Positions 23,822 to 35,369 of a stretch of 64,000 nt of DNA are shown in pieces (the first letter of the stretch is position 1; each line of letters begins with the position of its first letter). The notes under the pieces were generated by a model that did no database searches, was not told the DNA's origin, and worked only from the letters and a program-made list of their open reading frames with translations. Source of the stretch: Pezicula radicicola. Lineage: Eukaryota > Ascomycota > Leotiomycetes > Helotiales > Dermateaceae. The stretch spans positions 62,001-126,000 of the forward strand of contig PDUO01000049.1 in NCBI GenBank assembly GCA_003008705.1. The letters run 5' to 3'. The position numbers were made by a program, and so were the translations under genes.

Positions 23822-25408
23822 CTATCGTCTCCGAACCCAACACGGCCAACTATGAGGTACGACCGTAAAATAAGTCTCATATTTCCACTCCCTACTTGGA
23901 TCAACCAGCTCGAAATCATAATCCCTTACCAAAGTAGCCACAGTCTTACTCACTTCCAAATGTGCAAGATTCCTACCAGGACATTGATTATATCCGGCAC
24001 CAAAGGCAATCAAACACGAGTTCATCTTTGAAGCTTGTTCGGGATCAAACCATCTTCTAGGGTTGAATTTGGAAGCGTCGTCGCCGAATAGTGAGGGCAT
24101 GTTGTGGATTGCCCACGGGTTTACGGAGAGGATGGTACCTACGGGGAAGTATCTTCCGCAGACTGTCACCCCTTCTGGTGGTGCTACTCGTGATAGACCG
24201 AAGCCTACTGGTGTGTGTGTTCGGTATGATTCCTTGATGCAAGCTTGTAGGATTGGTAGCTTCTGGGTCTCATCGTATGTGGGAATTCTTGATAATTTGG
24301 CGTTATCTATCTCCTCCCGGAGCAACTGAAGTATTTCGGGATCTTGTATCAAGTAATATATAAAGGCTTGCATGACGGAACTTGCAGTATCGGCACCTGC
24401 TCCAAGGTTTCCAACAGCGTTTGCGAGGATCTCCTTTTCTTCCATCCGATCAGGATGCTTTTGAAGTTGTTCTCTCCATTGCTCAAGCATGTCTCGGCGC
24501 ACTTCATTGTTCTTTGCTCGAGCCTCCAGGGCTGCCATACAGTTGTCGAGGACGTGCATCGCAGGTTTAAGATTGAAGTAATCAATGAGAGGATTCGCCA
24601 GTAAGAAGTTGTGAGCCCATGGGAAATGACCAAGGACTGAGATATAAATACGCAGAAAGAAATTGTTGGCGACCGTGCCACCTAAGTCCTTTCCTGAGTC
24701 CAAGAACCCAAAGCTCTGAGAGAACATTGCCTCGCCAAGAATATCGAAGGCGAGGAAATTGAGCCACAACTCGAATTTGACGGGCTCCTTCCGGGATGAG
24801 AGCTCCTCAAGACGCGTTTCCAAGGTCTCCAGTGCTCTGTCAATATATGGCTCAGTCCGAAGAACATTGGTCAAGGAGTAACCGGCAGCTAAATTTTTAG
24901 TCTTTCGCATGTGCTCCTTGCAATCTAACTCCGACATCTGATTGAGATACCTATTATCTGGCATGCTAAATGCCGCATAGGTTGGACCCTTTGGGAATTA
25001 GCTATCGTTTACTCATGATTGTTCCAATGTTATAACAGCCACCTTATTCATGTGTGACATGAGGACTTCTCGTATCGCACTCGCATCGCAAATGCTGACT
25101 TCGTTATATCCAATGCGGACAAATTTACCTGCGACTATTAGTGTCACTTCTACACTGACATGCAAAGCTTACCCACCATATTTTTTGTGCCACTCACTGA
25201 CAGCGACCTCCGTGTGACCTTTGAAGATGTTCCATAGCTGCCATAGCGAAGCGGAAAAACTCGCGACAAATGGGCCTGGGATGTCGCTCAGCGGAGAAAA
25301 GTATCGTCGGCGGATAAATATTGCAAGCAAAATCAGCGTAGCACCAGTAGCTATCGCAGGCGCAAGACTCGTGTCCTTGGCTATGTCAAGGCCTGAATCA
25401 TTCGGCAT
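23822..25408 (-). CDS. cytochrome P450 monooxygenase
   Basis: Membrane-bound haem monooxygenase. Exons on the minus strand 25408-25177, 25128-25043 and 24988-23822 join in phase to 494 residues, a normal fungal P450 length; the first donor is GTGGGT, chosen because the nearby GTAAGC breaks the frame. A membrane anchor lies at residues 16-32, followed by basic residues and the hinge SDIPGP. The oxygen-binding I-helix motif AGADTAS, ExxR (ESYR, about 359), NPRRWFDPEQ and the haem loop FGAGYNQCPGR (435-445, Cys 442) are all present, so it should be catalytically competent. It lies 539 bp from a divergent methyltransferase gene, suggesting co-regulation, perhaps in a small secondary-metabolite pathway. 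Substrate not readable. Confidence 0.92.
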
Positions 25409-25947
25409 GGCTAATACCAGTATACCAGTGATTTCGCGATGATACAGAGCGACGTTTTTCGTCCGATACTCTAATCATTGAGAAGTGACAAATGGGCTTT
25501 TAAGGGACGCAAGATTGGCTGCCAGAGATACGGAGTACAGTACGGAGGTACGGACCAAGTGAACTACCTGCCCGCCCATTCTGATCTGATGTCTGGACGT
25601 ACATGTGCATATGTCCACTAGTCTATGCACTGCACGGCCCTTGGAAGCGGAGAACTTCCCTATTCCACTTGCATCTGCAGGGTACTCCGTATATATGGTG
25701 CCCCGGATCCTATTCGTCAAAACGAACATGCACCTTGGCACGAACATTTATGGGATTGCACCCCAGATAAGCCAATTATACACTTTGAAACTATTTGCAT
25801 CTAATGTCCATTGGTAATTCGGGAGACCTGGTGAATTACTGCCAGAACTACTGCACCTGATCCTCAACCACACACTTGAGGCACTTCTAGGACCAACGTT
25901 GTATGCTATCGGGAACATCAATCGGACATCACATCACAGCTTTCAAA
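25409..25947. promoter_or_regulatory. shared divergent promoter of P450 and methyltransferase genes
   Basis: This 539-bp gap separates the two start codons. It contains an 11-bp inverted repeat, ATACGGAGTAC at 25528-25538 and its reverse complement at 25682-25692, about 144 bp apart, plus a related TACGGAGGTACGG at 25541-25553. The arrangement is seen; regulatory meaning is inference. Confidence 0.45.
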
Positions 25948-27221
25948 ATGATGAGCGGGCACTCTGAAGTGTCCCCGCCTGAGGATCCAACTGCTCAGGG
26001 TGCATCGGAGGAAGTCGAGGCAGATGTGAGCCCATGTTCAAATTTGACTACCGTCGTGACTACTATACCACAGACGATTGAACTGACGCACAATAGTCCT
26101 ATAGCGACAGCGGTTATGGAGACGAGGTAACAAGGTTTCCGATCCATGCAAGGCCACTGATAGCTAACAGCAATAACAAATAGAGCACGTTAAACAGCAC
26201 ACACTCGCTGACAAGTTCTACCTACGAGTATCATTATGCCAATGGACATCGTTACCACCGTAATGGCGAAACACTACTCCCGAATGATGATACGGAACAG
26301 GACCGTCTCGACTTGCAACACCATATTTTTAAGCTGGTGCTGGATGGCAGACTAACCTTGTCTGAGATCCCGGAAAATGCGCATACACTGTTGGATGTTG
26401 GCACTGGCACAGGAATCTGGGCGATCGAAATGGGAGATGCAAGACCGTCGGCTACAATCATTGGTATTGACCACTCCCCTATTCAATCTGTATGGGTCCC
26501 ACCGAATGTTATGTTCGAGATTGACGACGTCAACAAACCATGGCTACAACGGGCCGAGTCTCTGGACTTCGTGTATATCCGGACAATGGCGGGTTCAGTC
26601 ACTAGTTGGCCGGAATTGCTCGCAGAGGCATATAGATGTCTGAAGCCTGGAGGGCAGATTGAATTTGTAGAGTTCGCCTTGCGATGGGAATGCTCTGATG
26701 GAACCTTCGACCCCAAGGGTAATTGCGCGACCTGGACGCGTAATTTCCATAAAATAGCGGAAGAGATTTTAGGTATTGATTTCGATCCTATTCCAAAGAT
26801 GGACCGGTGGATGAGCGACGCAGGGTTCGAGGAAGTGAGCCGTACAGATAGAATTGTACCTGTTGGTCCTTGGCCAAGAGATCGCAAGCTGAAAAACATT
26901 GGTCTGTACTTTTTGAGTAACATGCTCGAAAGTGGCGTTGAAAATTATACAATGGCATTGTTTACGAAGGGCGGTTGGGACGCCACCAGCGTTCATGCAA
27001 TGCTCGGTGGTGTCCGACGAGAACTGCTGAATTCGAGGATCCATGCATATACAAGAGCGTAAGTTTGTCTGATGCCATGACCATGATGTGAGTTAACAAA
27101 TGATAGCTGGTTTGTAACAGCAAGAAAACCTACGTCTGGAGCAACTGGAAAGTCAGCAGTATCAAGCGAAATTCCAAATACAACAGATGGCAGTAGCTCT
27201 ACTCATTCATCTTGTGTTTGA
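25948..27221 (+). CDS. SAM-dependent methyltransferase (LaeA/UMTA-like)
   Basis: Class I methyltransferase of the large fungal family that includes LaeA-like regulators and tailoring enzymes. Exons 25948-26126, 26186-27058 and 27107-27221 join in phase to 388 residues. The N-terminal 75 residues are acidic and Ser/Thr-rich. Then come the family-typical YEYHYANGHRYH and LLPNDDTEQDRLDLQHHIF, the SAM-binding motif I LLDVGTGTGIWAIEMG (about 128-143), GIDHSPIQ, and the post-motif region RCLKPGGQIEFVEF. The Ser/Thr tail after WFVTARKP is short. It is transcribed away from the P450, suggesting a two-gene metabolic unit. Whether it methylates a small molecule or a protein is not decidable. Confidence 0.88.
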
Positions 27222-28442
27222 TCAAGGTCAGCCATGTGGGGGGAAGCTACCTTTTTAAATACTTCAACTCCAAGTGCCGCAATGGAACCTATGACACAAT
27301 CGTCATAATGAAGGCCAACTCAGTCCTATGTCACTAATACCTTCGTTAATTTGCTTTGCAACAACGTCGATATAATAAGTCTCCACCATGCTAAGAATAC
27401 AGCCGAAAATGCCTAGTAGAAAATCGATCTAGTCTGCAATACCAAGAGGCCTTTCAGATTGATCGCCCTACGCATTTTGTCTATAATTATTCGAGGAGCC
27501 TTTGCAGAAGTAGCAATGCTCAGTAAATAGGATGACTACGAATGATGGGTGGGAAAGGAAGTGCTTAAGCACATCAGCAAATGGTCTCGTCCAGCTATAC
27601 CAATAACCAGGATGCAGGCGAGGACAATTACAACCCAAAAGATGCGAGGAACAAATTATAATGGTTTTGCAAACAGGCGAATCGAAAGAGCGGGCGGGTA
27701 TGACAATGCAGTTTATTTCAACTGTTTCATCGGACCGCCCAAGAAGAAATAGAGAATATGGACCTACTTCCTAAGAGAACCAACAAGACCAACAAGAACT
27801 TGGCGAACCCTTACCCATCTTTCAAACAGGTTTTCTGAGTGTTATAAGAAGCACAGCCTATCCTACCAGTTATTTGTGAGATGTTGCTGGCATTCCTCCT
27901 CGAATGGACATTTGTATAAACTTGTCGCTTAGCAGCTGATTTAGATTTTGGCTCAAAAAACAAAGCATCGTGGCCCGACCATAATACAAAGGATGATGTC
28001 GAAGCAAACGCAAATTATCACTTCTGTCTAAGTACTGTCAAATCAAATATCAGTTGAGTCGACGAGGTGCCAAAACCCAATAAATAGAGCATCCAATAAG
28101 CGATGTAGGGGTTAGTCAATATTATTGGTGGCTGCGTAACTTGCAGCTGACGTGGGAGCTTCACCTCGCCTTTCCAGTATAGCTCATGCTCGTGCCTAAA
28201 CAGTGCAACGTCTCAAAATCTATCCGAACCTGATACAGTAACTCGGAGAAATATAACCAAACCCGCCGCGCCGCTGAATGACCTAGGTAGTCTTCGAGAG
28301 GAGTCCAACCCTTGGACATCGTCAAATCAAGCGCAGATGGATGAAGGAATATCAGATCGATGGCAAGGAGGTGGTGCCTCCGCTAGAATCATATCCAACT
28401 CATTAGCTTCGCTTCCACCTCGAAATTCCAGCATGGCAGTAA
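27222..28442. other. intergenic, possibly including the 5' part of the HET pseudogene
   Basis: No intact gene. From about 28206 to 28440 one plus-strand frame is open and protein-like (NLSEPDTVTRRNITKP, then DRWQGGGASARIISNSLA), ending at a GTAAGT that resembles a donor. It may be the lost 5' exon of the adjoining HET gene, though phases do not fit simply. Confidence 0.3.
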
Positions 28443-29262
28443 GTGGTGAATGACCTTGATTCACTATCAGACACCATCGACTCCAGCCTCATCACTTTCT
28501 GGCTCGAATCCTACGAGAAACACCATGGACTTGCATGTAGTCGTAGAGAGCTCTATGCAGACTCCTCCAATGAAATGAAAATCATTCTCATCGATGTCCG
28601 ACGAAAATGCTTAGTCAGACTTACCACAGCTGCTAGATATTTTGCGCTCAGCTACGTATGGGCAGGAGTCTCACAGCTTCGAAATACAACTGCACTATGT
28701 GAAAGCTTGACAGTACCTTATGCTCTTGCCGCTCATAAGAGAGCTGTACCTCAAGTTATCGTCGACTTTATATAAGTGGTCTACACACTTGGGGAGAACT
28801 ATCTTTGGGTCGATTCACTGTGCATCGTACAAGTTGATACCGCAGCAAAACACTATCAAATCTCTCATACAGCCAACATATAGCAGCGCTATTCTTACAC
28901 TGGTTGCGGTTGGGGCGCGTGATGCAAATTCCAATCTACCTGGTGTTTGGCCAGGTACACTTTGGCCTCGGAGTTGGAAGCAAAAGCAAAATGAACTTAG
29001 TCGACCACTTCGACCAGACTTAGTCTTCAAAGCAATTGATCGATCGATTTATGTCTCCAGAGCTGGAACATTCCAAGAAAGGCATCTCTCTAGACGTTAT
29101 CTCTATTTTCCAGACGAGCAGCTTTATTTTCAGTGTCGAAATGAGTTATAGTGTGAAGAGCGGTCACTGGTATCATCGTCTATCCCGCCACCTGGTTTAC
29201 CGCTTGACATGGGGTTGAGCATGATGTCGCGTGCGCCAGGGTGGGCAGTGGCCAGTGAGTGA
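28443..29262 (+). pseudogene. HET-domain (heterokaryon incompatibility type) pseudogene
   Basis: The sequence matches the fungal HET domain: FWLESYEKHHGLAC, then the core RYFALSYVW, then LGENYLWVDSLCIVQ, ILTLVAVGARDANS, and TFQERHLSRRYLYFPDEQ. It is broken three times: TAA at 28773-28775 where Gln or another residue is expected in VDFI-stop-VVYTLGE; a small indel at about 28880 that shifts ANIYSSAILTL into another frame; and TAG at 29149-29151 where Trp is expected (RNEL-stop-CEERS). Intact members trigger cell death after fusion of incompatible hyphae. This copy is not functional. The 5' end is unclear. Confidence 0.82.
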
Positions 29263-29523
29263 CTTGAATCAAGCGTTTGCTTCCAATGCGGAACTCGTAC
29301 AGGAGTACTCGCGGAAATCTTTGTCGTTGGTCTAAGCAGTACCCTTGATATACTAGATAGTATAAAAATAATAGCTAAACGAGGAACAAGTCTGAAGTAG
29401 TATCGAGACATTGCATAGTGCATAGATGATTTAGGTATACTGTATGTATCTACTATAGCTCTGTGTATCAATAGTGTATGAATCACTAAAATAGTTTTAA
29501 GTTATTTGAAAACAAGATAGACA
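29263..29523. other. intergenic before the retrotransposon
   Basis: Short flank between the HET pseudogene and the left target-site copy. Base composition is ordinary compared with the element that follows. No gene seen. Confidence 0.4.
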
Positions 29524-29528
29524 TCCTA
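29524..29528. repeat. target-site duplication, left copy (TCCTA)
   Basis: TCCTA immediately precedes the left LTR and is repeated immediately after the right LTR at 35365-35369. A 5-bp duplication is the expected size for a copia integrase. The exact LTR edge is ambiguous by two bases because of adjacent TA. Confidence 0.6.
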
Positions 29529-29802
29529 TATGAACCACTCTGGGCCTAATATATGAACCAATATAGGTGGTGAAAAGACCTTGAATTGAGAGTGATTGTC
29601 CTCTAAAAGAGAGGGACTATAGGCTATCTATATAGTAATATAATAGTATCGGAATAGCCTAAAAAGGTATATAAAATAAGTGATTTATAATAATCGGGGA
29701 TTCCTATTTAGATCCTCTGAATTAATCTAGATTTAAAATCAAAATAAGGGTATACTTATATTACTTATAATATAAAGTAATATATATAATTTTAGTCTAA
29801 TA
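29529..29802 (-). repeat. left LTR (3' LTR in element orientation)
   Basis: 274-bp copy aligned without gaps to 35091-35364. Its outer (left) part keeps G/C bases that are A/T in the other copy, while its inner part is the more mutated. Confidence 0.88.
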
Positions 29803-30813
29803 TACCCCTCTAAGCTTTTAAGCTATTAGAAGCCTAAAAAATAAATAATATAAATAATAAGAATTACCTAGAACTAGGAATAATTAAGGCTATAGAGTTG
29901 AGTTACTATTAGTTTTAGAACTAAGCTTAGATTAAACTAGAGCTAGATCTAGTTTAAATTAGACCTTTAATATCTTCTAGATTTAGTTATTAAATAAATT
30001 TATTATATTTCTACTTAGGAAGAAGTTTTATAAAACTATTAATAGTTATTTTTATAGTCTCTATTTATATAATTTTAATCTATTTAGTTTAAACTTCTTA
30101 TTATAACTAGCTCTAGTAAATATTAATATATTTTAACTTTATAATAAGTTTTAGAGAATCTATAACTAGAAGACGAATAGTTTATTAATTATTATAATAG
30201 ATTTCTAGTATTTCTTATATATTAAATTTAATTACTTTAAAGAATTATAACTATTATATAAGTTTCTTAGTTATTAATAAAAGAATAACTAATTCTACTT
30301 CTATACTTAATATAGTAATATTAGATTATAGAGTAGTTTTCTAATATATTAGACTATTAAAAAGTATATCTAATAGTTCTTATAAGTTATATCTTATTAA
30401 TAAATAATCTATAAATACTATATTACTATATATTATAAAGATCTTTAATAACTCCTTAGTTTCTCTATTATAGTAAATAGCTCTAAATCTTATATTCTAT
30501 AAGTATTAAATATATTATATAATAGTATAAATATAATATAATACTAGATTATTAAGAAATTATAATAGTTATAAGATTAAATAAACTATCTCTAGATAGT
30601 AAAAGATTATACTAAAATTAATACTATCTACTAGTTCTTAATATTATTTAATTTCTTATAGTTTAGTTTATCTATTATATAGAAAGTATTTATAAATAAG
30701 AATAGAAATTATAGATAGTTTTATAAAGGTATTTATATTAAATTTATTAGTTATCTTCTTAATATAACTATCTTATAAAAGTTAAAGTTTCTAATTAGTT
30801 CTATTATAAATAA

Positions 30814-30943
30814 TATAAATCTCTAAGAAGTAATTAATATTACCTAGTTTATATACCTTGAATCTCTTTATTAGCTTAAATTCTAATTTAAGAGTCTAGT
30901 TTTTATTTCTTTTATAATAGATAAATAGGATATTATCTATATA
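30814..30943 (-). pseudogene. reverse transcriptase relic (copia type)
   Basis: In one minus-strand frame the words FYIDNILFIYYKR, FKLIKRFKVYKLGNINYFLE and then IYIIYNRTN appear in the order and spacing of copia RT, with stops where Trp or Gln codons are expected. G-to-A changes explain D-to-N in the active-site box. Confidence 0.75.
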
Positions 30944-33900
30944 GAAAAGGATTTATATCTAGCTATTAGTAAATAAGTAACTAACTCTAAGTACTTATAG
31001 TACTTCTAGTTCTTTTAATATATTTATAAGAAGATAATACTAATAATATAATAAGGTTTTAAATCTATAGAGAGCTTTCTATATTATAAGAAGTAGATAA
31101 ATATTATTTTTTAAAATTATAACTTATTATAATTCTAGTATCTAGTTTAGTTTCTTAGGATTAAATCCTTCTAGAAATTAATATAGAATAAGTCTTAGTA
31201 TCTTTATATTTATAAATATATTAATAGTATTATATTATTTAATTTTAAAATTAAATATAATTAAAATAATATATATTATCTAGAAGGTTTAGACTATAAG
31301 TATAGTAGTATATATTTCTTATAATATAATTTAAAAGTCTCCTTATATATAAAGCTTTACTTTATATTTAATTAAGAAGTTATTAGAGTTAAACTTATAT
31401 ATAAATATTTATATTAGAGATAGTAGTTTTAGTTATTTATTATTATCTTCCTTCTTTATATATTTATTAATAAATTCTTCTATTATTATATATTAAAATA
31501 TATCTTTTTCTATTAGAGTCTTTTATTTCTTTCTAGTAGCTTTAATAAATCCTTCTATATATAGATATTAAAGTATCTAGTTCTAGAATTTAGATAGTAG
31601 AGGAAGTTAGTCTCTATAAAATTATAATAGTTTTTTAATTATTTTATAAACTATTATAAATACTATATAATATAATTTATAGTTATTTTAATAGATTATT
31701 AATATTATATAATTTACTATTTTTTATTCTCTTTTTCCTTCTATAATTTTAGTTATATTAGTTAATATATCTAGTTAATTTATAGTTATATTAGACTTCT
31801 TTTTAAGACTAGCTCTTGAGAGTAGTTTCTATATTATTATCTTATTTATAATAATTCCTAAGTTTTCTAAAGTTAGAGAATATATTCCTAATAGTATAGA
31901 AGAAAAAGAAGAAGTTATATTATCTATAATTATTAATTCTAGTAGGTTTTAGTCTATTGAATCTAGTAATCTTAATACTCTTAGTATTAGGAGTTATTGA
32001 TTTAGACTTATAGAAGAGCTTTATTTTAGGTTTTCTAATCCTTTTTAGATTAGATCTAAAGAAGTTATATTATTCTAGATTAGATTTATTTAAAAATATT
32101 CTATAATTTTAAATTATTCTTTAAATATATCTTTAAGTCTATAGCTATAAATATCTTCTAATTCTAGTATTTTAATTAATTCTATTACTTTCTTAACTTT
32201 ATCTTTAAGAAGTAATACTATATTAATATCTTTTAGTAAGTAGATAATATTATTATTAAATCTAATATCCTTAGTTTAAATTACCTTATCTAGTTCTAGA
32301 ATCTATATTTAATATATCCTAGTTGAATTATATCCTATAAGTATTCCTAGAGTAGTATTTAAATTTAATTTAAATAATTATAGAATATATTTAAATAGAG
32401 TAAATACTTAATAACTATATAAATAGAAGTAAGTTAGAGATAGTTTTTAACTAGTTACTACTTTAAATAATAACTTCTAATCTAATTATTTAATTAGTAT
32501 TTAATTTATAATATAGACTAAGACTTTCTAGTATTTTAGTTATATTTTATAAGGAAGATTAGTTTTAATTTATAGTACCCTAGCCTTAATTACTAGTACT
32601 CCTTCTACTCTTTCTACTAGACTATTTTAAACTAGTATATCTAGTAAGGTTCTTTCTTTAGTAAAGCTTATATCTAATAGATATTCTCTATATTCTCCTC
32701 TAAGATTTAAAGCTAATATTACTTCTTTATCTAAGTATAGGAATTGAATTTTATATCTCTATTAATTAAATATTATATTAATAAATTCTTATATAATTAC
32801 TAGGATTTCTTTCTTACTTCTATAAATAAAGACTATATATATACTAGTTTATTTATAATAGAAATAAGATATATATTTATCTTTATTCTATACTAGTATT
32901 ATAATAACTAAATCCTACTAGATATAATCCTATAGACCTTAACTTAGTTCTTTAATAAAAGAACTTTATAAGATAATTTTAAAGACTTTTAATATTATAT
33001 AGGTTATATAATATATTATAATAGAGTAAGGATTAGTTATATTTATCTTAATGTTTTAAGAATATTCTTATAAGTAAATAATTACTTCTAGACTAGTATA
33101 CCTAAGAATCTTATATTATTTATAAACTATTCTCTTAGTATAAGTTATATAACTTATTTTAATAATAAAATTCTATAGTTTTAGAGGTATTATAGCTTTT
33201 AGTATACCTTTAACTAATAGTTATATTCTCTTTTATATAATCTAATATTCTCTAAGTAGATAAATATAATAGAGAGTTTTATTATTAATATAGAGGTATC
33301 TCTTCTTAATATTAAAGTAGATATTTTTAATAATTAATTTACTTACTAAAACTATACTAGTTATAAATCCTTTATATAAGATTATATTTTAAAATTCTAT
33401 TTAATCTTAATTTAAGTTATTAGGAGTATTAACTAATAGTATAATTTTACTATAGATATTGATTTTATATTTATCTCTTCTTATAATTATAATATTATTT
33501 AAATTTATAATATAAGTTCTTATAAAACCTTCCTCTAAGTTAGATATATAGATATCTAATCTAGTATTAAAGATCTAGTAGTTATATAGGTTTAAGTCTA
33601 TTGAATTTAATAATCTAAATAATAAGTATTTAGACTTCTTTTTATCTAGTTTTATTATATATATACCTAGTTTCTTTAGAGTTATAATATCTTTATTCTT
33701 ATTCTATTTATTTATATATTAAATTAAGGAATTAATCTTTAATTTAATAGTAGGATTCTTGAGTTTTTCTTTAATTAAGACTTTAATTTCTAGCTTAATT
33801 TCACTAGTAAGATCTTAGACTAGATATAGATATTCTAAGTACTAGTATTATTCTCTATAGAGGTACTTAGGAGTCTTCTTTTTAGTATTTAACTAGTCTT

Positions 33901-35090
33901 AAAGTATTATAAATATTATATATAATTATCTAGTATTAATATCTAATCCTTATTACCTTTCTTAAAAGCTATTAATAAGTTAATTAAAACTTTATAATAG
34001 GGTATTTAATACTATATTTATTTATATATAATTTTCATTAATAACCCTTTATAAACTATCTATTTTATTAACTAAATAATAGAATTAGATATAGAGTATT
34101 ATACTAGATAGTTCTAGTATACTAAGTTCTTTATCTTTATTATATATAGCTTCCTATTATTAAAGCTATAGTTCTAAGTCTTGATTCTTTCTAAGTATAT
34201 AAAGCTTATAATAGTACTTATTAAGAGTTATAATTTAGTTAAAAGTAGTAGATTCTAGCCTTGATTTCAGAGCCTTGATTTATTACTATATACTTTAATT
34301 ATAAAGAAGTAAATAATACTAGATAATTATACTTATTATAATATATAATTAAACCTTTCTAATAATTCTTATTTCTTCTTTTATAATATTATTAACCTCT
34401 TATTAGAATCTAAATCTAATATTAAATACTTTAATTTCTACTTTATATATTAATTCTTATATTATTCTAACTTATTTTATTTCTAATAAACCTTTATTAA
34501 TAATAAATAAAATAGTTAGTAAAGTATTAACTAAGGGTTAATCTAGTTCATTGATTTCTAATAGATTAATATACTTTTATATATTTATAATACCTTCTTA
34601 GATTATATTTTAAACTATTAGAATCTATAGTTTCTAGTTTAATAAGATATTTAAGTATTATTTATTTTTAAATATAGATATTAATAATATAATTAATATT
34701 ATAATATAAGAATAAATAAAGTAGGTACTTAAGTAACTTTAAGCTAAAATACCAAGAACTAAGTCTATTACTATAGATACCTTAATATTATAATATAAGT
34801 TTATAATAACTTATTATATTGATTTTATTAAATATAGTTCTTTAGATAAATTACTTATAGAAATTACCTATTTAAGGAATTTTATAATTAAATAATCTTA
34901 ATTTTAAAAATACCTAGATTTTAAAATTACCTAGATTTCTAAATTACTTAGATTTCTAGTATTATTTCCTATCCTCTTAGAGGTTGATTATAGATAGGTT
35001 AATATAGTAATTATTAATATTAAATTATCTCTTTTTAGATATAAAAATAAATAATTTAATAATAGCTAGAGATTAAATATAACTCTTAAC

Positions 35091-35364
35091 TATAAACTAC
35101 TCTAGGCCTAATATATAAACTAATATATATAGTAAAAAGACCTTGAATTAAGAGTAATTGTCCTCTAAAAGAGAGGGACTATAGACTATCTATATAGTAA
35201 TATAATAGTATCGGAATAGCCTAAAAAGGTATATAAAATAAGTGATTTATAATGATCGGGGATTCCTATTTAGATCCTCTGAATTGATCTAGATTTAAAA
35301 TCAAAATGAGGGTATACCTATATTGCTTATAATATGAAGTAATATACGTGATTTTGGTCTGACA
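35091..35364 (-). repeat. right LTR (5' LTR in element orientation)
   Basis: Same length as the left LTR. Read on the minus strand it begins TGTCAGACC, the canonical TG start. Its outer (right) end is GC-preserved, its inner end mutated. Confidence 0.88.
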
Positions 35365-35369
35365 TCCTA
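35365..35369. repeat. target-site duplication, right copy (TCCTA)
   Basis: TCCTA directly after the right LTR, matching 29524-29528. Confidence 0.6.

Larger units (their letters stand above)
29529..35364 (-). mobile_element. RIP-degenerated full-length Ty1/copia LTR retrotransposon
   Basis: A 5.8-kb element, 274-bp LTRs at both ends, oriented on the minus strand. The interior is extremely AT-rich and contains no usable open frame, the picture left by repeat-induced point mutation. Relics of copia reverse transcriptase remain on the minus strand: the catalytic box decayed to YIDNI at 30943-30929, and about 80 bases later LGNINYFLEI (30850-30814), matching the DLGxxxYFLGI region of copia-type RT. 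The RT lies near the 3' end of the element, as in copia (integrase before RT) and unlike gypsy. No tRNA primer site could be recognised. Confidence 0.88.

Noticed and set aside
27360..27480. Minus-strand piece MVETYYIDVVAKQINEG resembling a dynamin effector segment
   Set aside because: Too short and without neighbouring dynamin motifs; likely chance or an unidentifiable remnant.
29803..35090. Regularly spaced AT-rich words in the element interior considered as a CRISPR-like or satellite array
   Set aside because: No constant repeat/spacer structure; the pattern is explained by RIP of a copia interior, and CRISPR is not expected in a fungal nucleus.
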